Positions 21,709-33,585 of a DNA stretch of 64,000 nucleotides are shown one piece after another. Source of the DNA: Fonsecaea monophora (taxonomy: Eukaryota; Ascomycota; Eurotiomycetes; Chaetothyriales; Herpotrichiellaceae); assembly GCF_001642475.1 (NCBI RefSeq), contig NW_019174030.1:52153-116152 (forward strand). Reading direction: 5' to 3'. A program made the position numbers and the translations under genes. The notes beneath the pieces were generated by a model. It saw only the letters and a program-made list of their open reading frames with translations, ran no database searches and was not told the origin of the DNA. Position 1 is the first letter of the stretch; every line of letters starts with the position of its first letter.

Positions 21709-24700
21709 AGTATAGGAGCGGAGAGAGGTCGAATTTAAAGAATCGTGCAGGTGAGTCCTAGGCCGAGTGACACGTGCAAGTGAAGGTCAAGTCACGCTAT
21801 TGTTGTCTCAAACAGAAGTGACAGTGAATCTGTTCCGTTTGATTCGTGTGTCTGCCACAAAGTTCATAAGGCAGAAGTGGACCCAGGCTGATTGGGAATG
21901 GTCGTGGTGAAGCCGGAATCAACTTCACCTCCAATCCTGCTCGTCGCAACCTCGACTTGTGCGCGGGGACAAGAAAATCGGTTCACTTACTAAAACTCAC
22001 CACGTTAGCCAACAGACACTCGGGGATGGGGAGAGGAAGAAAGAGAAAAGAGACGGTGAAGATGAGGTTGGGCAGGGACAGAGTTGGTGCAATGTCGATA
22101 GGACAAGCACATGGACGGGAGGACAGGGTGATGATCGGAGAGACCAGTGCCGGAATGGCTAGCTTGGGCCACCGAAAACGAGAAGGAAAAGAGAGAGGGA
22201 GGGAGGGGACAGACCCATGATAATCGATTGCCGAGAGCTCGTACGGCGAGTTTTGACTGTTGACTTCTACGAGATCAGGATCGCATGCACGAAAATGCAG
22301 GAAGGGAGGGGGTAGGAGAGAGCGCAGCTAACAAGGTTTCCCGAGTAGTACAAGGGCTGTCTGGAGCTGTACGCAAAACGCAGAGAGCTCGATTCGTCCT
22401 GGGTGGAGCGGCTTTCTCAGGGCCTCAGAATGGTCGGAGAGAGGAGGAGGGGGGGACAAGAGACAGGATTTCCTTTGACACGGCGCAACACAATGCACAG
22501 CAAATCTGACAGAGCCTCAAGCGGCGCGCCTTTAGACCGAATCTCCTGCGGTACGAGTTCGAGGTTGCTCGTCTGGCCGGATAAAATTTTCTCTTGACAG
22601 AACAAACTTGGATCAAGGCAGCGATGGCCAGTCGGGGCGGGCGGGGCAAACGAGGACAACGAGAGAGTGGAGTCTGCGACTTGTTGCCGTGCTTAACGCT
22701 GTGATCAGGAGGTGATTGCAATTGGGCGACGATTTGGGCGAGGAGAAGGGGTAGTCCTGTTGGATTGTTGCCTTGTTTTGCGACGTGATGCTGTAATGGG
22801 AACCCTACGGCCACACCACCGATTCAGTCAGCACTTTTATCCACCATACTTTGTTTCTCTCATGCGCTTCCTCTCCCATCACATTGTGTATTGCTCAAGG
22901 ACTCTCTCGATTCAATGGTGGCAACCACCGACCAGGACGACTACGGGTAGCACTCAAAGTGCTTCCCTCCCTCCTCCTTCTCGTTCCCCATTGAGAGGCA
23001 GGGGTATTGGACCAACCAGAACACGTACACAATGGACCCAATGGGCTTGTGTCAGAGGCGTCAAGACAGGGTCCGTTCGGAATCGCAGTGCCCAATGGGG
23101 ACAACCAAGTAGCAGAGTGGCAGTCGATCGAGTAAGCCGGCAAGGCAGCGTTCTGGGGCCTGATGGCAGAGGGACAGGTGCGGCTTGGTGAGCGCCCACG
23201 GGCGACGGGGAGGGTAAAGGAGGGTCAGTTATGGGAAAGGCTCGGACGTAGTTAATGCAAGCTACGACGCAGGAGGAGCAAGATGGATGCAGCTGTTGAA
23301 GGGGAAAAGTAGGTCGAATTGGATGCGGATGGCTGCGATGGGCGCAGGTGTGATGGGAGGGAAAAGGCGAAGACACGACGTCTGAGTGGCCCGTCGGCCT
23401 TGGCGCTAGTGATCGACCTTGACTTTTTGGTCCCCAGCGACTTGCACTGGTGGCTTCTGCGTGCTCTGTCTTCCCTGTCAACCTCCTCTGAGCTCGTCTT
23501 GTCTCGTTCGTACTTACCAGGGTCCCTTCTTTGCCTTCCACAATTCTACTGGTGGTGTTCCCGTCCGACAGAACGCTGCCTCAACCACACTGGTGCACAA
23601 AAAAAGAGGCCCAGATCCCAGATCCCGCCATGCCAGCAGCTTAGGATTTGCCTGCGCCCAACATCCAGAACTGGGGATTCTCCTCCTCTCCTTTTCGGTT
23701 CCTACCTACGTGTTCCCCACGGAAAAGTACTGTACCGCATGTATGCAAAGCTAACGAGCTACGGGGTCCTTTGTTCCTCCACCGACACGAACTCTCTGTA
23801 GCGTGCCCAGGCAGCCCCATCAACGTGCCAGTGGAGGATCATAGAAAAGAAGCTTGCCGTGTCACGCCCTCAAACACAACACAACAGCTACAAGGACAAG
23901 GTCTTTTGAAGCTGGTCTCGAATGTCACTGAATGCAGCCCATGCGGAGTTGCTTTAGCTTCTCCTCGTCTTGTGGGTCAAACGATCATGGCCCAAAGCCC
24001 GGATTTCATACCTCTGTCAAAAGACGGAAGGAGAAGTTACCAATCTGAGACCCCGGACAATCTTCCCTCGTAATCCCACGAAACGAACTATCGTGGGGCT
24101 CGGTAGCAAGGAGGAGATACAATTTACTTGACGCTTGCATCGTTATTTTTGTGGTGTGGCATTGCCAAATAGCACACTTGGAGCAAACAAGTTCTTTCAG
24201 CATTCCGCCCTTCTCCTTCACGTTTGCAGAGTGTCATACCCTGGTGACCATCCGGAAGGAATTCATACTCAGTGAACCAGGGTTTGCTGACTTACTCCTA
24301 GTACGTACGATAAGATGTTTGTTCTAGTGGCGCTGTGACCAGCTTTCCAGCTCCACTCTTACTGCCGCGTTCGCCGATTATCGTGATCAAGAGTCAGGAC
24401 TCCGGTGTTAATAGAGTATAAGACTCCATCCACTTGGGGATTACGACATTACGGAGCAGCTGAGCTTTGACACATTTCACCGACGCCGCAGCAGAAGCCT
24501 CTTCAATAGCGGCTGAAGTGGAGGACCGGAAGCACCTTCGCACATGCACCTCGCAAAGCCTAAGCTGCATTTTTCAGGTGAGGAGCCTGCAAGCCACGGC
24601 TGGGCGGCAACAAAGATCAGTGGTCGAGGTCAGCCATGCCCAGCCAAATCGGCGCGAAGCAGAAGCGCGGAAATACGGGTGCATAGGCCTCGCAGGCCTG

Positions 24701-25521
24701 GCGGCGCTTGGGCGATCCACCGGGACTCAAGTTCCGCGACAACCGTGAACAACCATCTTTCAACCTCGCCCCGGGGCCGTGAAAAGACATCGGTGCCAGG
24801 GACCTTATCTTTTGGCCTTCTCCGCACACGCAGACCTGGTTTCTTGGAGCAATTTTCGAGTACGCTAACCACACAACACCTGGTTATACCTGGCTCACTC
24901 ACATAGCGCGCGGGTGGGGGCTGGGCATGAACAGAGCACACCCGTTCTAGTCCTCGAGTACCTGCAGCAAATGGCCTTCCAAGCAGCCCACCACCGGCGT
25001 GATGTAGCAGACCTGTGTGAGTCGACAGGCAACGTGCGAATGCAACCTTGTACCCTGGCATGCCTGCGACGATCTTCCAACTGCGGTTTCGCTGACGCGA
25101 CGCATTGATGATACCTTGATCGGGTCAATTGAGGCAACATCATAGCTCACGGGTTTACTTCATCGTGTGCTGTCGATCAGGCCAATCGTCTGTCAACCAC
25201 ACCCAATCAAGGCAATTGCGCAATACCTACGCTACCTAAGCAAAGCTAAAACAGCCTATTCAATCTGACAGGCTAAATGGTACGAGGTTGCACAGTGCCC
25301 TAGATAATATAAGATTCCGTCTGTACTCAATTCGGAATAAATAGACAAGTCTGACCTAGATTTTCTTACTTTGGTAGATCCACTTGGCTAGAATTATTTG
25401 GACGTCAAACCACGTTGCCTTGATCACCATCGTCTGACGGAAGTATTGAGCAAGGTATGCTGTCTTGAATGCGCTTTGCTCGACATCGGTACAACCTTCT
25501 CCGCCACTTCCTTTATGCGAT
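21709..25521. other. Gene-poor interval (3.8 kb)
   Basis: Upstream of the RRM gene and downstream of the P450 gene. GTGAGT/GTAAGT donors near 22000 on the minus strand could belong to a 5'UTR intron of the RRM gene. I could not assemble any spliced frame with a known family motif. No RNA gene was recognised. Confidence 0.45.
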
Positions 25522-27505
25522 TTATTCTACCATTTCGAGCATGTCATTGGTCTCGTGCGTGGCGAGGCTCGACCCTTTCGACCTGGAGGTAAAGATCGCC
25601 CCCCAAGGACCCGGCCGAGCGACCGAGGATCTAGGTGTTACGTTGAATTGGGTCGGATGAGTATTTGGTGGTGCTGTTGGCGTGTGGGTGATCTGAAAAT
25701 TGATGATGATTCGCACCAACAGACCATATAAAATTCGATTCGAGATGGCCCACGCAGGACACATTCTACAACAAACTGATTAGCCGAATGTCGACGTTGG
25801 AACGGATGGATCAAAGGCTTACCTTGCCCCTGCTCCATAGCCGAGATGAGGAGTGTTGCCCTTGTCATTGATCAAATTCTCCCGTGTCAGCCAACGCTTA
25901 GGGTTGAACTCCCCTGCATCTTCGCCGTACCATTCTTTATCTGAACACGGACATGAGTTAGTGGCCGAAGCTGTGAAAGAGCGGCGAGAGAACCGACGCT
26001 GTGAAATAATAGGGCTTACCATGATTCGCCCCTTCGAGGTTCATAAAGATGAGGATACCCTTGGGCAGCACGGTACCACGGAAGGGTAGATCTTTGGCTG
26101 TCATTCTACCGGCTCCTTGTGGCACCACGACATATTGGCGCATCATCTCTTTGTACAGGGCAACCACGTATTCGACCTTTTCTTCGCGAAATGCCGCATC
26201 CCACGCCGCCTTGGCTGAGCCATACTCGGCAAGGATGGCATCGTATGCCTCTTTCTGGATCTTCTGTCCCTCGGCCGTTGCAAGAGCACCAAGTCCACAC
26301 GAAAGAGTGGCTCCGATGGTCTCGCTGCCGCCTTGCATCATGCCTTCGCAAACACTTTGAACGTCCTCTGTGTGTGAGAAAGAGAGCCATGTGTCAGCCA
26401 GTAGCAGGGCTGGAGAAACCCCGACGCGAGGATGCGAAAGGGCAGGCGGAAGCAAAATGGTCGTACCTTTGGTCAATTGGGACTTCTCATCCAAGGTGAC
26501 ATCTGCTCCAATACAGTGGACGTCTTGGCCCTGTTCAATATCCTGGACCATGGCATCGTATAATTTGTCAAGATAGTATTTTCGCTTCTCCTTTGCCTGG
26601 ATGGCTCGAGTGATATGGACACTGGGGAAAAGACGACGAAGCGGGACCCAGTCCGTCCACTGGTGAGTCGACCACCGGATTCTATTGAATGTGATATTTA
26701 GCTTTCTTCTTGGGTTGCGGACAAAGGTGTCACTCACGATGTGACTTGCTGTGATGCGTCGAAGAAACCTCGAAAGAATGAACTTCCGCCCATGTCGGCC
26801 ACACTTTTACCGTATGCAATTAGCCAGCTGAGATTGTTGGCGACTCCGGCCATGTAAGGCAACGGATTGAGGGGTTTCTGTCCTCGCTCGCCATCGTGGA
26901 GGATGGCGAGAATCATCTCTTCGCTCGCCCTTTCCACGGCGGGAATAAACTTGATCCAGTTGCTCTTGGACATTGCCTTGACTGCTGCATTCCTCTGGCG
27001 CTTGCACGCGTCTGTCCAAGCCATGGACGCAAAGTCCAGACCTGATCTTGATGTTAGGGGCTTAAGTAAGAGAGAGCGGTGGCAGGTACTTCTCGGTTCG
27101 CTCACCAATATATTTTTTAAAAGTGAATGGTTCTCGCTTTTCGATGATGGACAGGTTCTCACCCAACCACAGGTCCTTGACAGTTCGGATCGAGTTTACC
27201 ACGAGGAACCGCGTCTGACCAAACTTGGCCTGATACAGATCATATCCGTACTTCTGACTCCATTCCGTCCATACAGTCGCGTCGGCCTTGCCCGAGCTGG
27301 CTCCAAAATAGTGCAGGTGACCAATAAAAGGAAGCGCACCGGGGATCTCTGGGATGCCTTCAATACGAGGAATCGTGGTCCATATCGAGTACTGCAAATG
27401 GTTAGAACCATTAGGACAACGCGCCAAGGGTTAGATAATTGCTCGTTTTACCCTGTAAAGTGCATATAGCACGATCAAAAAGGCCACAATCACGAATGGC
27501 ATCAT
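25522..27505 (-). CDS. Cytochrome P450, CYP504-like
   Basis: Seven exons: 27505-27452, 27391-27106, 27041-26738, 26681-26467, 26367-26020, 25940-25823 and 25765-25522, for 522 aa, a normal microsomal P450 length. Residues 1-18 (MMPFVIVAFLIVLYALYR) form the membrane anchor. The hinge IPRIEGIPEIPGALPFIGHL closely recalls phenylacetate hydroxylases (CYP504 family, such as A. nidulans PhacA). The I-helix motif GGSET is near 298-302, the K-helix ExxR is Glu360-Arg363, and the heme loop YGAGARMC has Cys444 as thiolate ligand. The loop has Tyr where Phe is usual. CYP504 enzymes hydroxylate aryl-acetic acids, so an aromatic acid substrate is likely but not proven. It is divergent from an MFS transporter and close to an amidase and a Zn2Cys6 factor. 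Confidence 0.9.
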
Positions 27506-28063
27506 GTTGAGGCGGGCAGTAAGTCAGGTGCAGGCGACAACGATATCGAACGCACACACACACACACGGCTCATATCATCAAATCCGATGTCCAGTCTTG
27601 ATAAGAGTCCTTTGTATCTTCTCGGACTCGACCTCTCCTGCCCACCACATGGTACTTTTCTGGCGAGGTTTTCAGGATCTTGATCAGCAATCATCTTCCG
27701 GGCCGTATCAATGATCCGGGCCACGAGATTGTATACGGTGTATCAAGGGAAATGTGAAATCCGATATCAAACCATCGCCATGAGGCTACGACCCACTCGG
27801 CCACAAACTCAATGGAGACTCGGATCTCATCTTCCTGGTTCGTCCCTTTCCTCTTCCCGCAATGGATTCAATGTGCCGTTTTGTGGATCCCATCCTTATC
27901 TGCACTTTTCTGGTCGTGAGGTCTTGGTTGTATTATGCGAAATGTTCTCTGAACTACATCTTGTCCCCGCCCCCTCCACGAGATCCAAGGTCCTCGACAA
28001 TGCTTCAGTATCATCTTCTCTGTGGACTTGCCTCGGGCGCATAACGCCTAGTTCACCGCGACC
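27506..28063. promoter_or_regulatory. Shared divergent promoter of P450 and MFS genes
   Basis: The 558 bp between the two start codons must carry the promoters of both genes. The direct repeat at 27697-27722 lies inside it. Such head-to-head arrangements often mean co-regulation in fungal clusters; that is inference here. Confidence 0.55.
27697..27722. promoter_or_regulatory. TCCGGGCC direct repeat
   Basis: Two identical octamers, 27697-27704 and 27715-27722, lie 18 bp apart start to start within the P450/MFS divergent promoter. Their CCGGG core contains CGG/CCG half-sites of the kind bound by Zn2Cys6 factors, and such a factor is encoded 5.9 kb to the right. Site function is inferred. Confidence 0.35.
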
Positions 28064-30047
28064 ATGGGCTTCTTCACTGATTCGCAGTTCGACGATACCG
28101 TTCCGGGGACGTTGGTGCTGGTGGACATCGACCACCGCCTCGACGTGAGACATGCCAAAGGCAACAAGTCTGATGTGGTCTTGCACCCTGCACCGACCGA
28201 CGACCCTGACGACCCTCTCAACTGGTCGAGATGGAGGAAACTGGCCCAAGTCATCTGTGTGAACATGTACACCTTTATGATTTCGTACGCGTCGGGTGTT
28301 CACTACTCCATCATCGGTCCCATCAGCAAAAGCAGGGGCATCCCCGTGTCTTGTAAGATCTACCCTGCGATGGTCCATAGCCCGAGGGCGAGACTAACAA
28401 ACCACCCTTTCCCCAGCAATTGTCTCGGCGCAGGGCTACCTCTTCCTCCTCATGGGCTGGGGAAATCTGATCTGGTCAGTATGCCTTGAACCCACAGAGG
28501 TGCTTGTGGAAACTAATCGGACAACTCTAGGATTCCCATGGCACAGAAGTATGGCAAGCGACCTATGTACCTACTCAGTCTCATTACCACGCTTGTAAGT
28601 GTCGTCCCACGCCTACTTAGTCGTGTCAGGGAAACTCACTGCTCCGATAGGGTATTATGCTCTGGCTCCCACACATCAGTTCTGGGCCGGAATGGATCGC
28701 CAGCAAAATCCTCGAGGGCTTCGTGGGAGCTCCAGTGGAAACCTTGATTGAGATTTCGATTGCCGACGTCTTCTTTGTGCACGAGCGGGCAAAACACATG
28801 GGCATTTACGCCTCCATGGTCTTTATCGGATCCAAAGTCGCGTCCTTCTTGGCCGGCTTCATCTTTGACGGACAGGGATGGGAATGGGTCCCGGTAAGTT
28901 ACTTGGATGCACGACGAAGTTGAAACGGTGGGATCGGGTCGACTAATGAACCGTCTTGCTGTCCAGTATTGGTGTGTCATCTTCATGGGACTTTCGATTG
29001 TGTTCTGCTTCTTTTTCCTAGAAGAGTCCAACTACGTACGTCCTGCGCCGCAGGAGAGTGTGGCGCCGACAATCAGCACGGGTCTGGCTGAGGATCCCGA
29101 GGCCGCGAGCAAAGAGGTGGGCGTCCAGATCTCGACCACAGCGGCAAGTACTTCGTCGGGCGAATCTCGAGCGCCCAAGCCCTTCTGGAGTCGACTCAAG
29201 CTGTTCCGGAAGCCCGAGAAGGTCTCGTGGCAGTTGATGGTCCTTCGCCCCCTGAAGCTGTTCCGTTTCCCCATCGTCTGCTGGTCCGGCTTCACGTATG
29301 GCTCCTTTTTATGTCTGTATACCTTCTTCCAGGCCACTGTTTCGCTGGTGTTCAGCGGAGAACCATATAACTTTTCAGCGTAAGTCCTGCTTCCTCCAGT
29401 CATCTCTGTTCATTTCGCTCCATGGAAAATCGTGCCTGCAACAAAGGAATCGAGCAAAAGCTGACGGGGAACATAATCACAGGGGTTCTATCGGGATCAC
29501 ATACCTGGCACCGCTCGTGGCTGGTCTCGTCGCCATGTTGTACTGCGGACCCTTCGAGTCTTGGGCCGTGCTGCGCATCGTGCGCCGTCGATCCGGCATC
29601 TGGCTGGCTGAAGACCGGTTGTGGCTACTGCTCATCTGCGTCGTCACCAGTCCCGGCTGCTGTCTGCTCTGGGGCCTGGGCGCCGCGTACGAGGTGCACT
29701 GGTTCGGACTGGTCTTTGCCACCTTCCTCCTCGGCTTCAGCATCTCGGTCGGCGCCAGCCTCGCCATCACGTACTGCATCGACTCGTACAAGGAGATTGG
29801 CTCCGAGGCCATCGTCACCGTCATGCTGATCCGCAACACGACCAACTTTGCCTTCAGCTACGGAACGAGCCCCTGGCTCAGCGACATGGGGTACCGAAAC
29901 GCGTACATCCTGGCCGCCGTCCTGTTCTCCCTGCAGGCTCTCACGACTCTGCCGATGATCAAGTTCGGACCCCGTCTCCGCAAGGCAAGTCAGGACAAGT
30001 ACCAATATTACATTGAGCAGGATAAGGACCATAGGGCTCTTCACTGA
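28064..30047 (+). CDS. Major facilitator superfamily transporter
   Basis: Six exons, 28064-28352, 28417-28474, 28531-28594, 28651-28893, 28967-29379 and 29483-30047, give 543 aa, usual for a 12-TM permease. The cytosolic N terminus has the DPDDPLNWSRWRK motif (about 47-59) seen in many fungal DHA-type MFS proteins. HERAKHMGIYA fits the conserved loop between TM4 and TM5. A long hydrophilic central loop (about residues 245-300, with APKPFWSRLKLF) separates the two six-helix halves. The end has NFAFSYGTSPWLSDMGYRNA, a conserved stretch near TM11-12. All introns are short with good donors. It probably imports or exports a small molecule at the plasma membrane. Its position next to the P450 and amidase suggests their substrate or product. 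Confidence 0.88.
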
Positions 30048-30426
30048 GCCGGAACGGGAGCAGACGGTGGCTTGTAGAGTCCGTCGCAACCCTCTCGAGG
30101 CAGGGTGATGGAGAACGGGGCAGGTGGATACTTAGGGGGAAGGGGGCATATGTAATGCAGCTTTGGGGTTTTTTCTTTTTTTGGCGGAATACGAGTAAGA
30201 CGTTTGCCTTGACACGCTCTTTACAAGAGCCTCCCGACTTGTGGAGTGTTGTTGGTCCCACCATGAAATCAGACTCCGGCACAGCATCCAGCACACAGTA
30301 TCCACGAGTTTCCGCCGCTTGACGGCTTGATTTACCAAGTACAGAATACGATTGATTACTCAAGGTTATCTCTATCTCTATCAGAGAGCGAAAACTCGCC
30401 ATGGTTCCCGTGGCATACACATGTCT

Positions 30427-30471
30427 AGGGCGGGCAAGGCGGGTAGGGCGGGCAAGGCGGGTAAGGCGGGC
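30427..30471. repeat. G-rich 9-bp minisatellite
   Basis: Five 9-bp units alternate between AGGGCGGGC-type and AAGGCGGGT-type. The plus strand has at least six GGG runs within 45 bases, so a G-quadruplex is possible. It lies about 355 bp upstream of the amidase ATG. Confidence 0.85.
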
Positions 30472-30577
30472 CATCGTGTATCAACCATCCTCGCACTTCG
30501 GAAAACATGTAAATCCGCGTTGTGTGTCTACCATCATGCACATTCACCAGTGGGATCCGGTAACTAGTAGACAAGGG

Positions 30578-30591
30578 GATAAGGGGATAAG
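30578..30591 (+). promoter_or_regulatory. Tandem GATAAG sites before the amidase
   Basis: GATAAG occurs at 30578-30583 and 30586-30591, 8 bp apart, about 240 bp upstream of the amidase ATG. AreA-family activators bind HGATAR. Here the preceding base is G, so the match covers only the GATAAG core. Amidases that release ammonia are classical nitrogen-regulated genes. Confidence 0.4.
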
Positions 30592-30825
30592 GTTGATACG
30601 GGTCGAAGCAAAAGTGGGTGGGGTCTAACGAATAGATCGTGGCGCGGTTTGGTATAGCAACCGGATAAACAACTTCCTCTTTATGTGATTCGTTCATTTT
30701 TCTTGATGAGCATCAAGTGTTGCAGTAAGTTGCTTGAAAAATGTAGGAATTTCAAAGGGTCAAAGCCTCTCTGTTACCAACGAAAGCACACCTCGTTGTC
30801 GTCGGCACGAAAGCAGAGAGCAAGG

Positions 30826-32968
30826 ATGGTGGCCGCAGCGTGGGAAACCGAGGCGCAAAAGTGCAGAGAGATTCTCGCAAAATCTATCCCGGCCGGATAC
30901 GCTCTCGCTGACGATAGAATACCCTCGCCCGAGGAGAAGTCGAATGTGACCACGTTCATCGCGGACTGTGGCGCTCTCTCTCCCAAAGAGCTCGCTATCA
31001 CGGAGAATGGAGCGGGCGAACTGACGGCGGCGATGGCGATGGGCAAGTACACCGCCGAAGAGGTGACAGTCGCCTTTCTCAAACGGGCAGTAATTGGTCA
31101 TCAGCTGGTAAGGAAGGGCGATGAAGCCGCCCGCCCTTGTGCGTCGAACGAGAAAGAGAGAGAAAAGGCTAACCTGAGGCCGCTCTCATCCATCACAAAC
31201 AGGTCAACTTCGCAACCGAGTTTCTAGCGACTGAAGCCATCGAGAAAGCCAGGGAACTCGACAAATATTTTCAGGACACAGGCAAGCTTGTGGGTCCGTT
31301 GCACGGTGTGCCCATCTCTGTCAAGGTGCGTTGTGGGAGTCGTCAAGTTGGCCCTTTTTCTCCTCCCGTCCTAAACTAATGTACTGTACCCTCTCCCATG
31401 TAAAGGAACACATTGGGCTCGAAGGTCGTATTTGTCACAGTTCATATACGGCGTGGGTGAAGAATGTCGCCGCCGAAGATGCGCTGATCGTCGCTCTGAT
31501 GAAGAAGGCCGGTGCCGTCATCCTCTTCCGAACAAACCAGCCCCAGACATTAATGGTACAAACCTCCTTCACCCCCTCAGCTCTATCATGATGACAAGGG
31601 AGAGGCGTTGCTGAGAGGTGTGAGACTATTGTTAGCACGGAGACACCAACAACAATATCTATGGTAAGACAGTCAATCCATCCAACCGCCTCATGAGCAG
31701 TGGTGGATCATCCGGAGGCGAGGGAGCCGCCATCAAGCTGCGATGCGCTGCCATTGGAACGGGCACCGACATCGCCGGTTCAATCAGGATCCCATCGGCT
31801 CTCTGTGGCGTCTATGGCTTTCGTCCCACGTCTTGTCGATTGCCTTACAAGGTCAGTGGCAGTAATGGTATTTGCATCCTGCATCGAAGGAATGTGTGCT
31901 CACGCTGGGAATCAACCACAGGGCATCATGCTTGCTGGGGGCGGTCAGGAGTCTGTTCGCTGTGTGGTCGGCCCATTGGCCAACAATATCGATGATTTGG
32001 AACTGATGATGAGGACGGTCCTGGATCAAAGTCCGTACGAGGTCGAGACAAGCCTCGTTCCACTGCCGTGGAGGCCTGAAAGGGCACTTACACCACAGAC
32101 CCTCTCTGTCGGGGTCATGGTGGACGATGGGTATGGTGACGAAAGCACCACTAGATCTTGGGCGGAAATTCAGTCGTGCTCTGCTGACCGAAAATAGGAT
32201 TGTGAGACCCAGCCCTCCGTTGCGGCGGGCAATGGAAATGGCTCAAGAAAAGCTCAAGGCTACTGGAGTCAGACTGGTGCCGTGGATTGGGCATAGACAT
32301 GACGAGTTGCGGCCACTGCTGGTGAGTTTTTCGGAACGCTGTTTAGATGGGATGTTGCACTTGGAGTAGCTGACTGACTTGTATCCAGTACGAGCTATGT
32401 TTTTCCGACAACGCGAGCGTTCAGAAAGGTCTTCTGGCAGAAACCCAAGAGCCCTGGTTGAAGCTGACCAAACGAGCCATGGGACTGGGACGCGAGATGG
32501 ATATCCACGAGATTTGGCGGCTACACGAGCTGCGTAACACCATCCGAGAGGAATATCATGCAAAGATGAAGCAGCTGGGTATTGATGTCATTCTCTCGCC
32601 TGCCGTCAACCAGGTCGCCGTCTTGACCGAGGACTTCACCTACGGCTTCTACACGGGGTTGTACAACATTCTCGATTTTCCCGCCGCAGTCTTTCCAACC
32701 AAATTGGTGTCAGATGCACACTTGGACGTCGAGGATCCTAACGCGCAACCCCGAAATGACTTTGAGGCTCGTGAACTCGCGAAATGTATGTCTCTTGAAA
32801 GGGTCGTCGACGGCGAGGATCTGGTTAAGTCGTCAGCTAACGTCGGTTTTAGATGATGCCGAATTGTTCGCTGGAATGCCAATTGCACTGGAAGTCGCTG
32901 GCAAACACCACCGAGACGAGGAAACGCTGGCTGCGATGCGTCTAATTGAACAGGTCGTTTTAGCCTAG
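30826..32968 (+). CDS. Amidase-signature family hydrolase (acetamidase-like)
   Basis: Hydrolyses a carboxamide to acid and ammonia. Eight exons, 30826-31107, 31203-31325, 31406-31555, 31636-31851, 31922-32130, 32198-32321, 32389-32785 and 32853-32968, encode 538 aa, close to fungal AmdS-type enzymes. The Ser-cisSer-Lys triad is complete: Lys135 in HGVPISVKEHIG (across the exon 2/3 junction), cis-Ser210 in SSGGSSGGEGA, and nucleophile Ser234 in GTDIAGSIRIP. Residue numbers rest on the splice model. No signal peptide or membrane segment is seen. It lies between the MFS transporter and the Zn2Cys6 regulator, all on the same strand. GATAAG sites upstream suggest nitrogen control. Substrate unknown; an aryl-acetamide would fit the neighbouring P450. 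Confidence 0.92.
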
Positions 32969-33130
32969 TTCACACTGATTGAACTGGATGCCCGAAGGAG
33001 CGGACAATAGACTCAAGCGGGTCGGAGGAGGGAGGATGGGACCGACAAGGAGGCATACGCGGGGATTTACCTAGCTTGGCTGCCTGGCACGTGGCTGGAA
33101 CCACACCCTAGTCTTGTTCTTTGGTGATTG

Positions 33131-33144
33131 CCTACCTAGGTAGG
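33131..33144. repeat. CCTACCTAGGTAGG perfect palindrome
   Basis: A 14-bp perfect palindrome containing the TACCTAGGTA core that recurs in several intergenic regions of this window (near 17480, 36419, 58131 and 62307). Confidence 0.8.
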
Positions 33145-33374
33145 AAAGTAGGCGTCTAGCGGGCTTCCCCCCACAGGGGCTGAGGGGTCGAGGACGCCCA
33201 GGTAGGGTGCCCGTGCCTTGTTATTACATAGGCGACTGGGGCGCCGAGGAACGCCCCTCCCCAAACGAGTGCCCAGATTTCTCGGTTATCGCCTTGAACA
33301 ATCAATAACCACAAAACCACGAACCGACAGGCTCTTCATTGGCCGGGCGCAGTCTTGCATATGTACTTCCTCCC

Positions 33375-33389
33375 GATAAGAAGAGATAG
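33375..33389 (+). promoter_or_regulatory. GATA sites before the Zn2Cys6 gene
   Basis: CGATAAG (GATAAG at 33375-33380) and AGATAG (to 33389) both match HGATAR and lie about 200 bp upstream of the regulator's ATG. They could place the cluster regulator under nitrogen control. Weak evidence, because the motifs are short. Confidence 0.35.
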
Positions 33390-33585
33390 AACCCTTCAGG
33401 CGCATCTACGAATGGCGCGTCGACTTTATAGATATATAGTATTCGCTACTGGTCTGCTTGACTGTTCTAGCATCTATGCACTTGAGATCTCCTGATGCCG
33501 TCCTTTATCTTCTAGCAATGCGTCCACGGTCGTCTATTCGCGAAACTACCGTACAAGCAGAAGTCACCCGCTAAGGGTAATAAGA

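Larger units (their letters stand above)
30048..30825. other. MFS-amidase intergenic region
   Basis: Holds the MFS 3'UTR and the amidase promoter. It contains the G-rich minisatellite at 30427-30471 and two tandem GATAAG sites at 30578-30591. No gene recognised. Confidence 0.55.
32969..33585. other. Amidase-regulator intergenic region
   Basis: Promoter of the Zn2Cys6 gene. It holds a 14-bp perfect palindrome (33131-33144) and a pair of GATA sites. No gene seen. Confidence 0.55.

Noticed and set aside
22954..23541. Minus-strand 195-codon frame
   Set aside because: Low-complexity Pro/His/Ser composition without a motif; shadowed by frames on the plus strand.
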